Shown here: positions 28,982 to 37,802 of the stretch, in pieces
Layout: every line of letters begins with the position of its first letter
How positions within the stretch are numbered: the first letter of the stretch is position 1
Assembly (NCBI GenBank): GCA_004210455.1
Contig: SEFA01000013.1
Coordinates: 1-64,000 of the forward strand
Reading direction: 5' to 3'
DNA length: 64,000 nucleotides
From: Rubrivivax sp.
Lineage (GTDB): Bacteria; Pseudomonadota; Gammaproteobacteria; Burkholderiales; Burkholderiaceae_C
The notes under the pieces: generated by a model
The model's input: only the letters and a program-made list of their open reading frames with translations
Told to the model about the DNA's origin: nothing
Database searches by the model: none
Position numbers and translations under genes: made by a program

Positions 28982-29758
28982 ATGGCCACACGCGCCCCGA
29001 AGCCGCCCGCCACGCAGGCGGCTTTTGTTTTGCATCACTACGACTGGAGCGAGACCAGCCTCGTGCTGGACCTGTTCAGTCGCGAACACGGCCGGCTGGC
29101 GGTGGTCGCCAAGGGCGCGAAACGGCCGTATTCGCAGCTGCGATCGGTGCTGCTGCCCTTCCTGCGGCTTCAGGTGACGCTGTCCAAGCCGTCGAAGATG
29201 AACGAGGACGGCGCGGCCGAGGTCCAGTCGCTGCGCGGCGCGGAGTGGGTCGGCGGGCAGACGCTGCCCAGCGGCGCGGCGCTGTTCAGCGGCTACTACG
29301 TCAACGAACTGCTGCTGAAGTTCCTGCCGCGCCAGGATGCGCAGCCCGAGCTGTTCGATGCCTACGCGGCCTTGCTGCCGCAACTGACCTCCGTGGACGA
29401 CGCCCACGCGGCGCTGCGCGCCTTCGAGCTGAAGATGCTCGCGATCTGCGGCCTGCTGCCCGACCTGAGCGTGCTCTCGACGACGCAGGCGCCGCTGGAT
29501 CCGGAGCGGCTCTACATGCTCGCGCCGGAGTCGGGCGTCATCGTGCCGACACACGACGCCCCCCAGCTGACGGGCCAGGCGTTCATCCAGCTCCAGGCGG
29601 CGCTGCTGCACGGCAGCCAGGCGGCGCTGCAGCAGGCCTGCGAACAGGCGGGTCCGGCGTTGAAGCCGTTGTCGCGCGCGTTGCTTCACTATCATCTGGG
29701 GCATCGTCCATTGCGGACGCGGCAAGTGCTGCTCGACGTCCAGAAGCTGCTCACATGA
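28982..29758 (+). CDS. recO: DNA repair protein RecO
   Basis: 258 aa from ATG 28982, 5 bp after era. The OB-fold start AAFVLHHYDWSETSLVLDLF and SREHGRLAVVAKGAKRP are typical. RecO loads RecA onto SSB-coated DNA with RecR. Codons 7-17 coincide with a terminator-like hairpin (29001-29031). The end overlaps pdxJ by ATGA. Confidence 0.94.
   Translation: MATRAPKPPATQAAFVLHHYDWSETSLVLDLFSREHGRLAVVAKGAKRPYSQLRSVLLPFLRLQVTLSKPSKMNEDGAAEVQSLRGAEWVGGQTLPSGAALFSGYYVNELLLKFLPRQDAQPELFDAYAALLPQLTSVDDAHAALRAFELKMLAICGLLPDLSVLSTTQAPLDPERLYMLAPESGVIVPTHDAPQLTGQAFIQLQAALLHGSQAALQQACEQAGPALKPLSRALLHYHLGHRPLRTRQVLLDVQKLLT
29001..29031 (+). terminator. Terminator-like hairpin inside the start of recO
   Basis: AGCCGCC (29001-29007), 9-nt loop, GGCGGCT (29017-29023), then TTTTGTTTT. 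It is placed 25 bp after the era stop yet within recO codons 7-17, so it could attenuate recO-pdxJ-acpS relative to rnc-era. Translating ribosomes on recO would be expected to disrupt it. Confidence 0.5.
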
Positions 29759-30537
29759 ATCCGCTGATCGCTCCCGAATCCGGCCGCCACGATGCGCGAT
29801 GCGCGCTGTCGGTCAACGTCAACAAGGTCGCGCTGCTGCGCAACACCCGGCACCTGGGCATTCCCAGCGTGACGCGGGCGGCGCAGCTGTGCCTGGAGGC
29901 CGGCGCGCAGGGCATCACGGTGCATCCGCGGCCCGACGCGCGCCACATCCGCGCCGACGACGTGCGGGATCTGGCCGCGCTGATGAAGTCCTGGCCGCAG
30001 GCCGAATACAACATCGAAGGCAATCCGACGCAGAACCTGATGGATTTCATCCGCGAGACGCGGCCGCACCAGGCGACCTTCGTACCCGACAGCGAGGACC
30101 AGTTCACTTCCGACCACGGCTGGAACCTGCCGGCGGACGCCGAACGGCTGCGTCCGATGATCGCGGAGTGCAAGTCGCTGGGCGTGCGGGTGAGCCTGTT
30201 CATGGACCCGCTGCCGGAGGCGATGGCGCACGTGGCCGCGCTGGGGGCGGACCGCATCGAGCTCTACACCGAGACCTGGGCGAGCGCCTTCGGCACGCCG
30301 CGCGAGGCCGAGACGGTGGCCGCCTTCGCGGCGGCCGCGCGCGCGGCGTTGGCGCAAGGCCTGGGCATCAACGCCGGCCACGACCTGAACCGCGACAACC
30401 TGACGCGCTTCCTGCGCGAGGTGCCGGGGGTGTCCGAAGTCTCGATCGGCCACGCGCTCATCGCGGACGCGCTGGAACTCGGCTACACCGAGGCGGTGCG
30501 CGACTACCAGCGCTGCATCCAGCGCGCGTACGTCTGA
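29755..30537 (+). CDS. pdxJ: Pyridoxine 5'-phosphate synthase
   Basis: 260 aa from ATG 29755. Starts the barrel with [27 protein letters not shown] and NIEGNPT are PdxJ signatures, and [11 protein letters not shown] lies near the C-terminus. It condenses 1-deoxyxylulose-5-phosphate with aminoacetone phosphate to make vitamin B6. Coupled to recO by a 4-bp overlap; 70 bp before acpS. Confidence 0.96.
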   Translation: MNPLIAPESGRHDARCALSVNVNKVALLRNTRHLGIPSVTRAAQLCLEAGAQGITVHPRPDARHIRADDVRDLAALMKSWPQAEYNIEGNPTQNLMDFIRETRPHQATFVPDSEDQFTSDHGWNLPADAERLRPMIAECKSLGVRVSLFMDPLPEAMAHVAALGADRIELYTETWASAFGTPREAETVAAFAAAARAALAQGLGINAGHDLNRDNLTRFLREVPGVSEVSIGHALIADALELGYTEAVRDYQRCIQRAYV

Positions 30538-30607
30538 TTGCACTTCCGCACTCAACGTCCACACGGCGGGCACGAAGCGCGCACGCGAGGCGCATGAAAG
30601 GGTCGCG

Positions 30608-31003
30608 ATGATCTACGGCATCGGCACGGACGTCTGCGACATCCGGCGCATCCGGGAGACTTTCCAACGGCGCGGCGTCCGTTTCGCCGAGAAGGTGCTG
30701 GGCCCGCACGAGATCGAGGTGTTCCGCGAGCGGTACGCCAAGGTCGAGGCACGGGGCATCGCCTACCTGGCGACGCGGTTCTCGGCCAAGGAGGCGTTCT
30801 CGAAGGCGATCGGCATGGGCATGCGGATGCCGATGACCTGGCGCGCCTGCGAGATCGTCAAGGCGCGCAGCGGCAAGCCGGGGATCCAGCTGCACGGTGC
30901 GCTGGCCGAATGGTTCGAAGCTAAGGGGCTGAGCGCGCATGTCAGCGTGAGCGACGAGACCGACTATGCGACGGCGTTCGTCGTCGTCGAGATGCGCGAT
31001 TGA
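30608..31003 (+). CDS. acpS: Holo-ACP synthase
   Basis: 131 aa. [15 protein letters not shown] carries the Mg-binding Asp, and [13 protein letters not shown] the catalytic Glu/Lys. It attaches 4'-phosphopantetheine to the AcpP serine, so it completes the lipid pathway encoded at 15342-21060. Its stop lies in a 9-bp tandem repeat that creates two further in-frame stops. Confidence 0.95.
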   Translation: MIYGIGTDVCDIRRIRETFQRRGVRFAEKVLGPHEIEVFRERYAKVEARGIAYLATRFSAKEAFSKAIGMGMRMPMTWRACEIVKARSGKPGIQLHGALAEWFEAKGLSAHVSVSDETDYATAFVVVEMRD

Positions 31004-31022
31004 CGCGATTGACGCGATTGAA
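30996..31022 (+). repeat. 9-bp tandem repeat at the acpS-nagZ junction
   Basis: GCGATTGAC twice (30996-31004, 31005-31013), then GCGATTGAA (31014-31022). The acpS stop TGA (31001-31003) recurs in frame at 31010 and 31019. Confidence 0.9.
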
Positions 31023-31041
31023 AATGAAAGAGACACAGTCA

Positions 31042-32127
31042 ATGACCGAGCACCTGCATTCGCCCGTGATCCTGGACATCGCCGGCACGACGCTGACGGC
31101 GGACGATCGCCGCCGGCTGGCGCATCCGCTGACCGGCGGGATGATCCTGTTCGCGCGCCACTTCGAGAACCGCGCGCAGCTGACGTCGCTGTGCGCCGAA
31201 GCGAAGGCGATCCGTCCCGATCTGCTGATCGCGGTCGACCAGGAGGGCGGTCGGGTCCAGCGTTTCCGCACGGACGGCTTCACGGCGCTGCCGGCGATGC
31301 GCGCGCTCGGCGAGCTGTGGATGGACGACGCGATGCGCGCGATCCAGGCCGCGACGGCGACCGGCCTGGTGCTGGCGCTGGAGCTGCGCGCCTGTGGCGT
31401 CGACATGAGCTTCGCGCCGGTGCTGGACCTGGACCACCAGGATGCCGGCCGCCAGTCGATCAGCGCGGTGATCGGATCGCGCAGCTTCCACAGCGATCCG
31501 CGCGTGGTGAGCCTGCTGGCGCAGAGCCTGATGCAGGGCCTGGCCCTGGCGGGCATGGCGAGCTGCGGCAAGCACTTCCCGGGACACGGCGCGGTGAGCG
31601 TCGATTCCCACGTGGGGGTGCCGGTGGACACGCGCTCGCTGAAGGCGATCCTGGCGGAAGACGTGCGGCCCTTCGAGTGGCTGAGCCTGAGCCTGTCGGC
31701 GGTGATGCCGGCGCACGTGATCTACCGCAAGGTGGACAGCCGGCCGGCGGGTTTCAGCCAGCGCTGGCTGCAGGACATCCTGCGCGACCGGCTCGGCTTC
31801 GCCGGCGCGGTCTTCAGCGACGACCTCGGCATGGCCGCGGCGCGCGTGATTGAAGGTCGTCCGGTGGGCTACACCGAAGCGGCGCTCGCCGCGCTGGGCG
31901 CGGGCTGCGATCTGGTGCTGCTGTGCAACCAGAGCCAGGAGCAGGGCGGCCGCGCGATCGACGAGCTGCTCGACGGCCTGACCGACGCGCAGGCGAAGGG
32001 CTCGTGGGCCCCGGCGATCGACAGCGAGGCCCGCCGCGCGGCGCTGGTGCCGCAATCGGCGCCGTTGACGTGGGATGAGCTGATGCTGGCGCCGAGGTAT
32101 CTGGAGGCGCTGGCGCGCCTGCCTTGA
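31042..32127 (+). CDS. nagZ: Beta-N-acetylhexosaminidase NagZ
   Basis: 361 aa from ATG 31042, with AAAGAGA upstream; ATG 31024 is also possible. GH3 motifs: VDQEGGRVQRF (substrate pocket), GKHFPGHGAVSVDSH (catalytic His-Asp loop) and SDDLGMAAA (nucleophile Asp). It removes GlcNAc from muropeptides in the cytoplasm for peptidoglycan recycling. It ends the conserved lepA-to-nagZ block; accessory genes follow. Confidence 0.95.
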   Translation: MTEHLHSPVILDIAGTTLTADDRRRLAHPLTGGMILFARHFENRAQLTSLCAEAKAIRPDLLIAVDQEGGRVQRFRTDGFTALPAMRALGELWMDDAMRAIQAATATGLVLALELRACGVDMSFAPVLDLDHQDAGRQSISAVIGSRSFHSDPRVVSLLAQSLMQGLALAGMASCGKHFPGHGAVSVDSHVGVPVDTRSLKAILAEDVRPFEWLSLSLSAVMPAHVIYRKVDSRPAGFSQRWLQDILRDRLGFAGAVFSDDLGMAAARVIEGRPVGYTEAALAALGAGCDLVLLCNQSQEQGGRAIDELLDGLTDAQAKGSWAPAIDSEARRAALVPQSAPLTWDELMLAPRYLEALARLP

Positions 32128-32145
32128 TTTGCCTGGACGGGCCGC

Positions 32146-32589
32146 TCAGTGGCAGTTGACCGAGCGGATGGTCATCATGGCGCCGGGTTCCTTGCGCATG
32201 ATGGCCGTGCACTGGGTGTATCCGGCGATCGGCCGGGTCAGAACGAGGCGGGTGCCCGTATAGCTGCAGATCGCGAGCGGGCGATCGAGCGCGGCCACGT
32301 TCCAGATCAGCGTTTCGGTGACGCCACCCTTGGCGTCGCGCTGGGTCTTCACGTCGTCGTGGATGGCGCCTTGGTGCTCTTCAATGGGCCCTTGGTTGAT
32401 CCGGAACCCGCCCAGGTCGTGCTTCGCCTGAGGCGTCTCGCGCGAGGCCGTGAACCCGTCAGGGACCTCTGCGGCTTCCTGCTTCGTCGAGGCCCATTCG
32501 GTGGGGCAACTGAAGGGCGCGGGCGCGGCGCAAGCTTGAAGGCCCGTGAGGGCCAGAAGCAGTGCGATGGCGGTCTTGCATTGAGACAT
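32146..32589 (-). CDS. STY0301-family putative lipoprotein
   Basis: 147 aa from ATG 32589. A signal sequence ends in GLQAC, a possible lipobox. The mature part begins with a CPT motif, contains KGGVTETLIWNV, and ends with CSYTGTRLVLTRPIAGYTQCT, a pattern I recognise from STY0301-family proteins, whose function is unknown. Four cysteines suggest periplasmic disulfides. Convergent with nagZ (18-bp gap) and divergent from the next gene by 64 bp. Confidence 0.65.
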   Translation of the reverse strand: MSQCKTAIALLLALTGLQACAAPAPFSCPTEWASTKQEAAEVPDGFTASRETPQAKHDLGGFRINQGPIEEHQGAIHDDVKTQRDAKGGVTETLIWNVAALDRPLAICSYTGTRLVLTRPIAGYTQCTAIMRKEPGAMMTIRSVNCH

Positions 32590-32653
32590 GGCACCATTGG
32601 ACGCTGAGCGAATCCATAGGCTGAAGTCGAAGGTCATTTCGTGCTCAGCAGAA

Positions 32654-33148
32654 ATGAAACAGCCCGAAACGGCGATGCACATGCGCGAAGGTCCGATTGA
32701 TATTTCGCTGCCGATCTACCGTCACGTCGATCCCGACGGGGCGCTGCGCACGCTCGCGGCGCGTGCGCCATTCCGCGCAGTCATCGTGGCCGAAGTCCCA
32801 GTGACGCCCGCTCAGCAGAATCGCATCAGCGACTGGCTCGTCGCCGAAGGCTGCCTCTACGCCATGGCGTGGGGCGTGGCCGCAAGCAGTTGGGACGATG
32901 CCATCGATTGGGCCAACATCGCAAAGTTCAGCGGCACCGCTGTGCCGGAGAGTGGCTTCGTCATGACCACCTGGCATGACGAGGAGACGCTGAGCGAGGT
33001 GTTCGACTACGCAGTCCGCTGCGCAATTCATCCCACTGAAGCGTTGGACGAATTGATCGTTGTGCATGTGGCCGGCTCCGCCGATCCCGGGCGCATCCAA
33101 TCCGCCTATCGAGCTGTACGTCCTCGTGATCACAAGGAGCATCCATGA
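32654..33148 (+). CDS. DUF7684-like protein
   Basis: 164 aa from ATG 32654; longer starts back to 32588 would overlap the divergent gene's start. The core PFRAVIVAEVPVTPAQQNRI, WGVAASSWDDAIDWAN and FVMTTWHDEE matches the conserved stretches I associate with DUF7684, a small cytoplasmic family of unknown function. It overlaps the LprI-like gene by ATGA, so the two are co-translated, which is odd for a cytoplasmic and an exported protein. Confidence 0.6.
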   Translation: MKQPETAMHMREGPIDISLPIYRHVDPDGALRTLAARAPFRAVIVAEVPVTPAQQNRISDWLVAEGCLYAMAWGVAASSWDDAIDWANIAKFSGTAVPESGFVMTTWHDEETLSEVFDYAVRCAIHPTEALDELIVVHVAGSADPGRIQSAYRAVRPRDHKEHP

Positions 33149-33564
33149 AGAGCAATGGTTTCCGTTTAGACCGCGCCATCGCGCGACGATTGGCCATCGC
33201 GGCGCTGGTCATGTTCGCCGCCTCCTCTGCGCATGCGCTGGACTGCGCCAACGCCGTGAGCACCGTCGACATGAACGACTGCGCCAAACAGGAGCAGCAG
33301 CTGGTCGAGAGGCAGCTCAACGAAATCTATCGCCGCGTGCTGGCGGAAACGCCCGCCAAGCTCGGCGGCGCGAAGCCGGCGAAGCCGAAGGACAGCCTTG
33401 TCGCCGCTCAGCGCCTGTGGGTGAAGTTCCGCGAGGCCGATTGCAAGGCGGTGCTCGACCTGTGGTCTGAAGGCTCGATCCGCAACCTGCAGCACCTTGG
33501 GTGTATGCGCGAGCACGCGCAGTTGCGCATCAAGCAGTTGGAGGCCTTCAAGACGCAGCCCTAA
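33145..33564 (+). CDS. LprI/DUF1311-family exported protein (lysozyme-inhibitor-like)
   Basis: 139 aa with a signal peptide ending ASSAHA. The mature domain has the DUF1311 pattern: LDCANA, DMNDCAKQE, long amphipathic helices, RLWVKFREADCKAV, and a last Cys in LGCMREH. Relatives include LprI, reported as a lysozyme inhibitor in Mycobacterium. A role in protecting the wall is possible but unproven. Followed by 49 bp and the convergent HNH gene. Confidence 0.8.
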   Translation: MKSNGFRLDRAIARRLAIAALVMFAASSAHALDCANAVSTVDMNDCAKQEQQLVERQLNEIYRRVLAETPAKLGGAKPAKPKDSLVAAQRLWVKFREADCKAVLDLWSEGSIRNLQHLGCMREHAQLRIKQLEAFKTQP

Positions 33565-33613
33565 CACGGACGAATCGGCCGCTTGATGTTTGTGCGACTG
33601 ATTCCGAAATGAA

Positions 33614-34459
33614 TCAAGCGGATGAGGTGCCAAACGGACGCATCCCGGATGCGGGTACGGGATTCTGCTGCATCCAGGTCAACGCCTTGACATCCTCCAG
33701 CACGGCTCTCAGGAAGGCAGCATCCCAGGAGTTTTTTCCCATTGGTCCGATCGTGGATTGCAGCTCCCTTTCAATATCTTGGCGGAGGCTGTCGACGCTC
33801 GCGCAGTGAACGGCCTTGCCTCGCCAAAGCGTCCATTTTGCCGACAATGTTTCGTTGAAACGTTCTTCATTGATACAAGTCGAGATCTGCTTCGTGACGC
33901 GCTGGAGAACATCACCCTTCAAGTGGCCAAGGGCTGCCGGGGTGAAGGTCACGCTAATATAGGGCGGCTCAATGTTGGCTGTGAGAAGAGCTTCGTTGTA
34001 GGCTGGTCCGTCGAAATAGGGGTGAATCAGCGGCACAACGGTACCTGGTCCATTGGCGTGACGCCCACGCTTGGAATTGCAGGTGACACAGGAAGGAATC
34101 AGGTTCCAGCTGAAGACGGTGAATTCGGCAAACGAGGACCGGGGTAGATAATGTTCGAGCGAGGTGGGCCCCGCGTTGCCACAAAGGGGGCAATGGCTCA
34201 ACCCTTTGGCAGCGCGATAAGTCGTGATCCATTGCAGGCCGTCGCGCTTGCGAGCAGCGCGATACCAACCTTCCAGCTCGGTGCAAATGGGTTCGGCAAG
34301 TCCAAGCGGGGCTAGCACTCTGGGGTCGCCGGACTTCGCTTTGTATTTCTCGTAGCACTCATAGATGTCGGAGACATGGGGGTCGCAAAGAGATGAATTG
34401 CTAGCCAGAAGTTGAAGGGCAAGTTCGTCATCGACCGGGGTTGGAATGAGCGTGCGCAT
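33614..34459 (-). CDS. HNH endonuclease, PtuB-like (Septu-type module)
   Basis: 281 aa. The zinc/HNH core is CPLCG (C90, C93), LEHYLP (E102, H103), NLIP (N119) and CVTCNSKRG (C124, C127, N128). It lies 6 bp downstream of an ABC-type ATPase gene on the same strand. ATPase plus HNH nuclease in this order is the layout of the Septu anti-phage system (PtuA-PtuB), in which the nuclease is the effector. Base composition is visibly richer in A/T than the flanking housekeeping genes. Standalone homing-type HNH is less likely because of the tight pairing. Confidence 0.75.
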   Translation of the reverse strand: MRTLIPTPVDDELALQLLASNSSLCDPHVSDIYECYEKYKAKSGDPRVLAPLGLAEPICTELEGWYRAARKRDGLQWITTYRAAKGLSHCPLCGNAGPTSLEHYLPRSSFAEFTVFSWNLIPSCVTCNSKRGRHANGPGTVVPLIHPYFDGPAYNEALLTANIEPPYISVTFTPAALGHLKGDVLQRVTKQISTCINEERFNETLSAKWTLWRGKAVHCASVDSLRQDIERELQSTIGPMGKNSWDAAFLRAVLEDVKALTWMQQNPVPASGMRPFGTSSA

Positions 34460-34465
34460 CGAGGT

Positions 34466-36241
34466 TCAATCCTGACTGATGTTGCCGCCGAGCTTCATCA
34501 GCATTGCTATCCTGGACAACATTTCCGGGCTCAGCACTTGAGCGTAGCGCTCGATGACTTTTTCAAGCGGCAGACCTTCTTTGACGACCTGATTGGCAAT
34601 TGCTAGGTGAAACTTCTTTGCAGTGGCGTCTCCAAATACTGCCTGGGAGATGTTGTCGACACTGGCGCCGAGCGTGCGGAGATAGACTTCATTCTCCATG
34701 GGGCCGTCGTCTTCGACGGTGTAGACGTGCGTGCAGTGAGTCGGAACCTCACGCACCACATAAGCGGAGTGAGTGGCAATCAGCGCAATGGATTTTGTTG
34801 CGGTGAGAACCCCATACAGCAAGGTCATGAAGTCACACACCAGATTGGGATGTAAGTGCGTCTCTGGCTCGTCAAGAATGACGAGGGTGCCTTCGTCGAT
34901 GTAGCTCAGGAAGTTGACCGCGAATCTGAAGAAGACCCGGTGCCCGGAGCTGAGCTCGATCCATTCGTCATGGGATCGGAATCTCACTTCCCGCTCGAAA
35001 TCCACAGCCGCCAACACGGTCAACTGTTGCTTCTCGCCACGTGATTGAATTTTCTGAAGACTGATCCAGTACTCACCATCATCTTCAAGAACGCCAGAAA
35101 GCGTCTTGGCGGATGGGGTGAGAGGAATCATCGTGCTCGCACCGATGTGCTGGGTCAGTGCCGTGGTCAGCAAGGTCAAACGACTCTTCTCTTCCGGTCC
35201 CAGCCCATCCGTGCTTCTGAAGATGTCGATTAGCAGGCGAGTCGCGTTGTTTGGCTGCGTCGGCAAAGCGGCCGTTGAAATCGACGCTCGTTGAGCGTCT
35301 CCATTGCGATCGTTCAGATTCGCGAACACGTATTCAAACGAAGCCTCGGGACGCGTATTCGCCGGGAAGCTGGATCCGCCATCAAAAGAGAAGCAGAGCA
35401 CCCTGCGGAAGTTCGGACCTTCAAAGGTGGATGCCTCGCGCGTCGACGAAGGCGTGCTGTTGAAGCTTGTTCCAGTATCAATGTTTTCTGTGCGGCGCCC
35501 CAGTTCGAGAACGAGTTCTCGCAGCAGTCGTGTCTTCCCGCAGCCGTTCTTTCCTATCAGGCAGTGGATTCGATCATCGATGACCGAAGAGTCGCCCTTG
35601 AGGAACGTTCCAGTGAACGTGTGCGGACCTCCCTGGAATCCATTGAGATGACAGCAGAAGCGGAAGTCCTGCTTGGCGTCTTCCAGCAGTTCTGGCGGGT
35701 TCGCGAGCAGATAGCGGCCGCCTCGATGCAGGGCCTGATAAGCGGAGCCTCGGCGCATGAAGCCCAGGGAAAAGCCCTCGGAGCGCATGAGCGCGCTCGA
35801 TGTCTCTTTGTCGAGGAGATCGATCTCCGTCAAGCTCAACAGCTCATTGAAAGCCGCGAGTATCTGGCGGCGCTCGGCCTGATCGGCGACAAGCGCCGCG
35901 AGGTCACGATAAGCGTTGGCACCTTGGAGCAGAGTGATGAAGCGAGGACGCCCTGCCTCGTCCAAAGGGGAGATCGAGGCGGCTGGTTCTTTGGCGGGAA
36001 TCATGGTGTCCAGCCATGATGCAAAGCTGTATCCGGACGGCGCGATCTTTGTCCAGTCGATCGGCATGACCAATGCACGGCGGACAAACGGTTCGCTTTG
36101 ATTCGGTAGCTGAATGCTCAGCAGCGCGTGGTAGTTGTGGCTGAAATCGTTCCAGTTGATGTCCGTGGGCGTCAATGTGACTGACGGTTCATTGGGATTG
36201 AAGCTTTTGCCGGGACGGGCGAGATAGAGTGCAATGTCCAT
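34466..36241 (-). CDS. ABC/SMC-type ATPase, PtuA-like (Septu-type module)
   Basis: 591 aa. Walker A GKNGCGKT at 230-237, an ABC-signature-like LSSGHR at 430-435 (His where Glu is usual), Walker B VILDEPETHLHP at 454-465 and an H-loop THSAYVVRE near 490: the AAA15/OLD-like architecture of PtuA. The first 200 residues are an unrecognised domain rich in aromatic residues, longer than expected for a minimal PtuA. AGGGAG precedes the start by 5 bp. Base composition is AT-richer than neighbours, suggesting acquisition by transfer. Shares its upstream region with the divergent SWIM operon. Confidence 0.75.
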   Translation of the reverse strand: MDIALYLARPGKSFNPNEPSVTLTPTDINWNDFSHNYHALLSIQLPNQSEPFVRRALVMPIDWTKIAPSGYSFASWLDTMIPAKEPAASISPLDEAGRPRFITLLQGANAYRDLAALVADQAERRQILAAFNELLSLTEIDLLDKETSSALMRSEGFSLGFMRRGSAYQALHRGGRYLLANPPELLEDAKQDFRFCCHLNGFQGGPHTFTGTFLKGDSSVIDDRIHCLIGKNGCGKTRLLRELVLELGRRTENIDTGTSFNSTPSSTREASTFEGPNFRRVLCFSFDGGSSFPANTRPEASFEYVFANLNDRNGDAQRASISTAALPTQPNNATRLLIDIFRSTDGLGPEEKSRLTLLTTALTQHIGASTMIPLTPSAKTLSGVLEDDGEYWISLQKIQSRGEKQQLTVLAAVDFEREVRFRSHDEWIELSSGHRVFFRFAVNFLSYIDEGTLVILDEPETHLHPNLVCDFMTLLYGVLTATKSIALIATHSAYVVREVPTHCTHVYTVEDDGPMENEVYLRTLGASVDNISQAVFGDATAKKFHLAIANQVVKEGLPLEKVIERYAQVLSPEMLSRIAMLMKLGGNISQD

Positions 36242-36389
36242 GTCGACTCCCTTTTCATCTTTATTCTTGAACGCCCAGTCTATGGGCTGATCGGATGCCG
36301 ACCGGGCTTGTCTGTTCGATCAGTGGCTCGCACCGGCTAGACTCACGTTGGTAGTCACCCACAACGATTCGATCAGGGAGCGGGCCAGC
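36242..36389. promoter_or_regulatory. Divergent region between the Septu-like module and the SWIM operon
   Basis: 148 bp that must carry both promoters. Seen: GCCCA-GTCTA-TGGGC (36273-36287), the direct repeat TTCGATCAG (36315-36323 and 36368-36376), TAGACT at 36338-36343 as a possible -10 for the plus strand, and AGGGAG ribosome sites for both genes. No strong -35 was found. Confidence 0.4.
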
Positions 36390-37802
36390 ATGACGCTGAC
36401 CATGGAGGGCGTGCTGGCGCTGGCGCCGGACGAGGCATCGGCGAAGGCCGCGCGAGGGCTGACCTCGCCGGCCAAATGGCCGTTGCTCGGCGCCGATGAC
36501 GCCGCCGTCTGGGGCGAATGCCAGGGCAGCGGCTCCAAGCCTTACCAGACGCAGGTCGACCTCAGCGGTCCCGCCTTCCGCTGCTCCTGTCCCAGTCGGA
36601 AATTCCCCTGCAAGCACGGCCTCGCGCTGCTGATGCTGAGGGCGCAGGACGCCTCCCGCTTCGCCGCCGCGGAGCCCCCCGCCTGGGTCGCCGAATGGAT
36701 CGCTTCACGCGGCGAACGCGCGCAGAAGAAGGAAGAGCGCGACCAGAAGGCCGTCGAGCGCGCGACCGAGCGCGCCGCGCAGATCGCCGACGGCGTCGAT
36801 CCCGCGCAGGCGGCGTCGGCGCTTGCCGATCCCGACAACGCGCTCAAGCGCGAGTCGCAACGGTGGCGTCGCATCGAGGAAGCGTCCGCTGAACTGCAGC
36901 GCTGGCTCGGCGATCAGATCGGTCGCGGACTCGGCGCGCTCGACGACGCGGCGATCCGCGGCTGGCGCACGATGGCGGCGCGCATGGTGGATGCCCAGGC
37001 GCCCGGCCTCGGCCAGCGCATCGCCGCCGCCGCGGACGGATGGCGCGTCGGCGCCGACTGGCCGGAACGCACGCTCTCACGCCTCGGTCTGCTGCAGCTC
37101 GCCTGCGAGGGCCTCGCCCGTCGCGAGACGTTGCCGGAGCCCGTTCAAGCCGATCTGCGCACCGTCTGCGGCTGGCCGCTCGACCAGGCCGAGGTGCTCG
37201 CGGCCGGGGAGCGCGTCGCCGACCGCTGGGCGGTCCTCGGTGTGATCGTCGAGGAGCGCGAAGGCCGCCTGAATGAGCGCCGCGTCTGGCTGCACGGCGA
37301 GCGCTCGGGCCGGCGCGCGTGGCTGCTCGATCACGCGCACGGCGGCCGTGGTTTCGAAGGCATGTGGCTGCCCGGCATCGCCGCGGATCTGACGCTCGCC
37401 TTCTATCCCGGCAACGCCCCGCTGCGCGCACTGATCGCCGACGCTTCGCCACCGCCGGAGCCCGAGGGTTCCGTCAACACGGTGCGTCTTGCCGGATCCG
37501 AATCCTGGCAGGACGAATGGCAGCGCGTGGCCGAACGCGTGGCCGCCCATCCCTTCGCGATGCTGCATCCGGTCGTGCTCGCGAACGCGACGCCGGTCGC
37601 CGCCGATGCCGGCCCCCATCTGACCGCCGATCACCGCGCCGTGCCGCTGCTGGTTGGTGATGCCGACTGGTGGTCGCTGATGGCCGTCGCCGGCGGTCAT
37701 CCACTCGCCGTCATGGGCGAATGGGACGGCCGTGCGTTGCGCCCGCTCACCGCCTGGCAGTCTGGAACGAAGGGCCCCGTGTGGTCGAGGAGTGCCGCAT
37801 GA
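36390..37802 (+). CDS. SWIM zinc-finger protein, first gene of a five-gene operon
   Basis: 470 aa from ATG 36390, with AGGGAG 9 bp upstream. The SWIM motif is complete: C65-x-C67...C74-x-H76 in FRCSCPSRKFPCKHGLAL. A charged helical segment follows (about residues 105-140), then a large C-terminal part without a recognised domain. SWIM fingers bind DNA or proteins. Overlaps the next gene by ATGA. I recall SWIM, DUF5691, MoxR, DUF5682 and VWA genes occurring together in diverse bacteria without an established function. Confidence 0.8.
   Translation: MTLTMEGVLALAPDEASAKAARGLTSPAKWPLLGADDAAVWGECQGSGSKPYQTQVDLSGPAFRCSCPSRKFPCKHGLALLMLRAQDASRFAAAEPPAWVAEWIASRGERAQKKEERDQKAVERATERAAQIADGVDPAQAASALADPDNALKRESQRWRRIEEASAELQRWLGDQIGRGLGALDDAAIRGWRTMAARMVDAQAPGLGQRIAAAADGWRVGADWPERTLSRLGLLQLACEGLARRETLPEPVQADLRTVCGWPLDQAEVLAAGERVADRWAVLGVIVEEREGRLNERRVWLHGERSGRRAWLLDHAHGGRGFEGMWLPGIAADLTLAFYPGNAPLRALIADASPPPEPEGSVNTVRLAGSESWQDEWQRVAERVAAHPFAMLHPVVLANATPVAADAGPHLTADHRAVPLLVGDADWWSLMAVAGGHPLAVMGEWDGRALRPLTAWQSGTKGPVWSRSAA

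Noticed and set aside
33614-36241. Retron with PtuAB effector
   Set aside because: No reverse transcriptase gene or msr/msd-like region nearby, so a stand-alone Septu-like module is the simpler reading.
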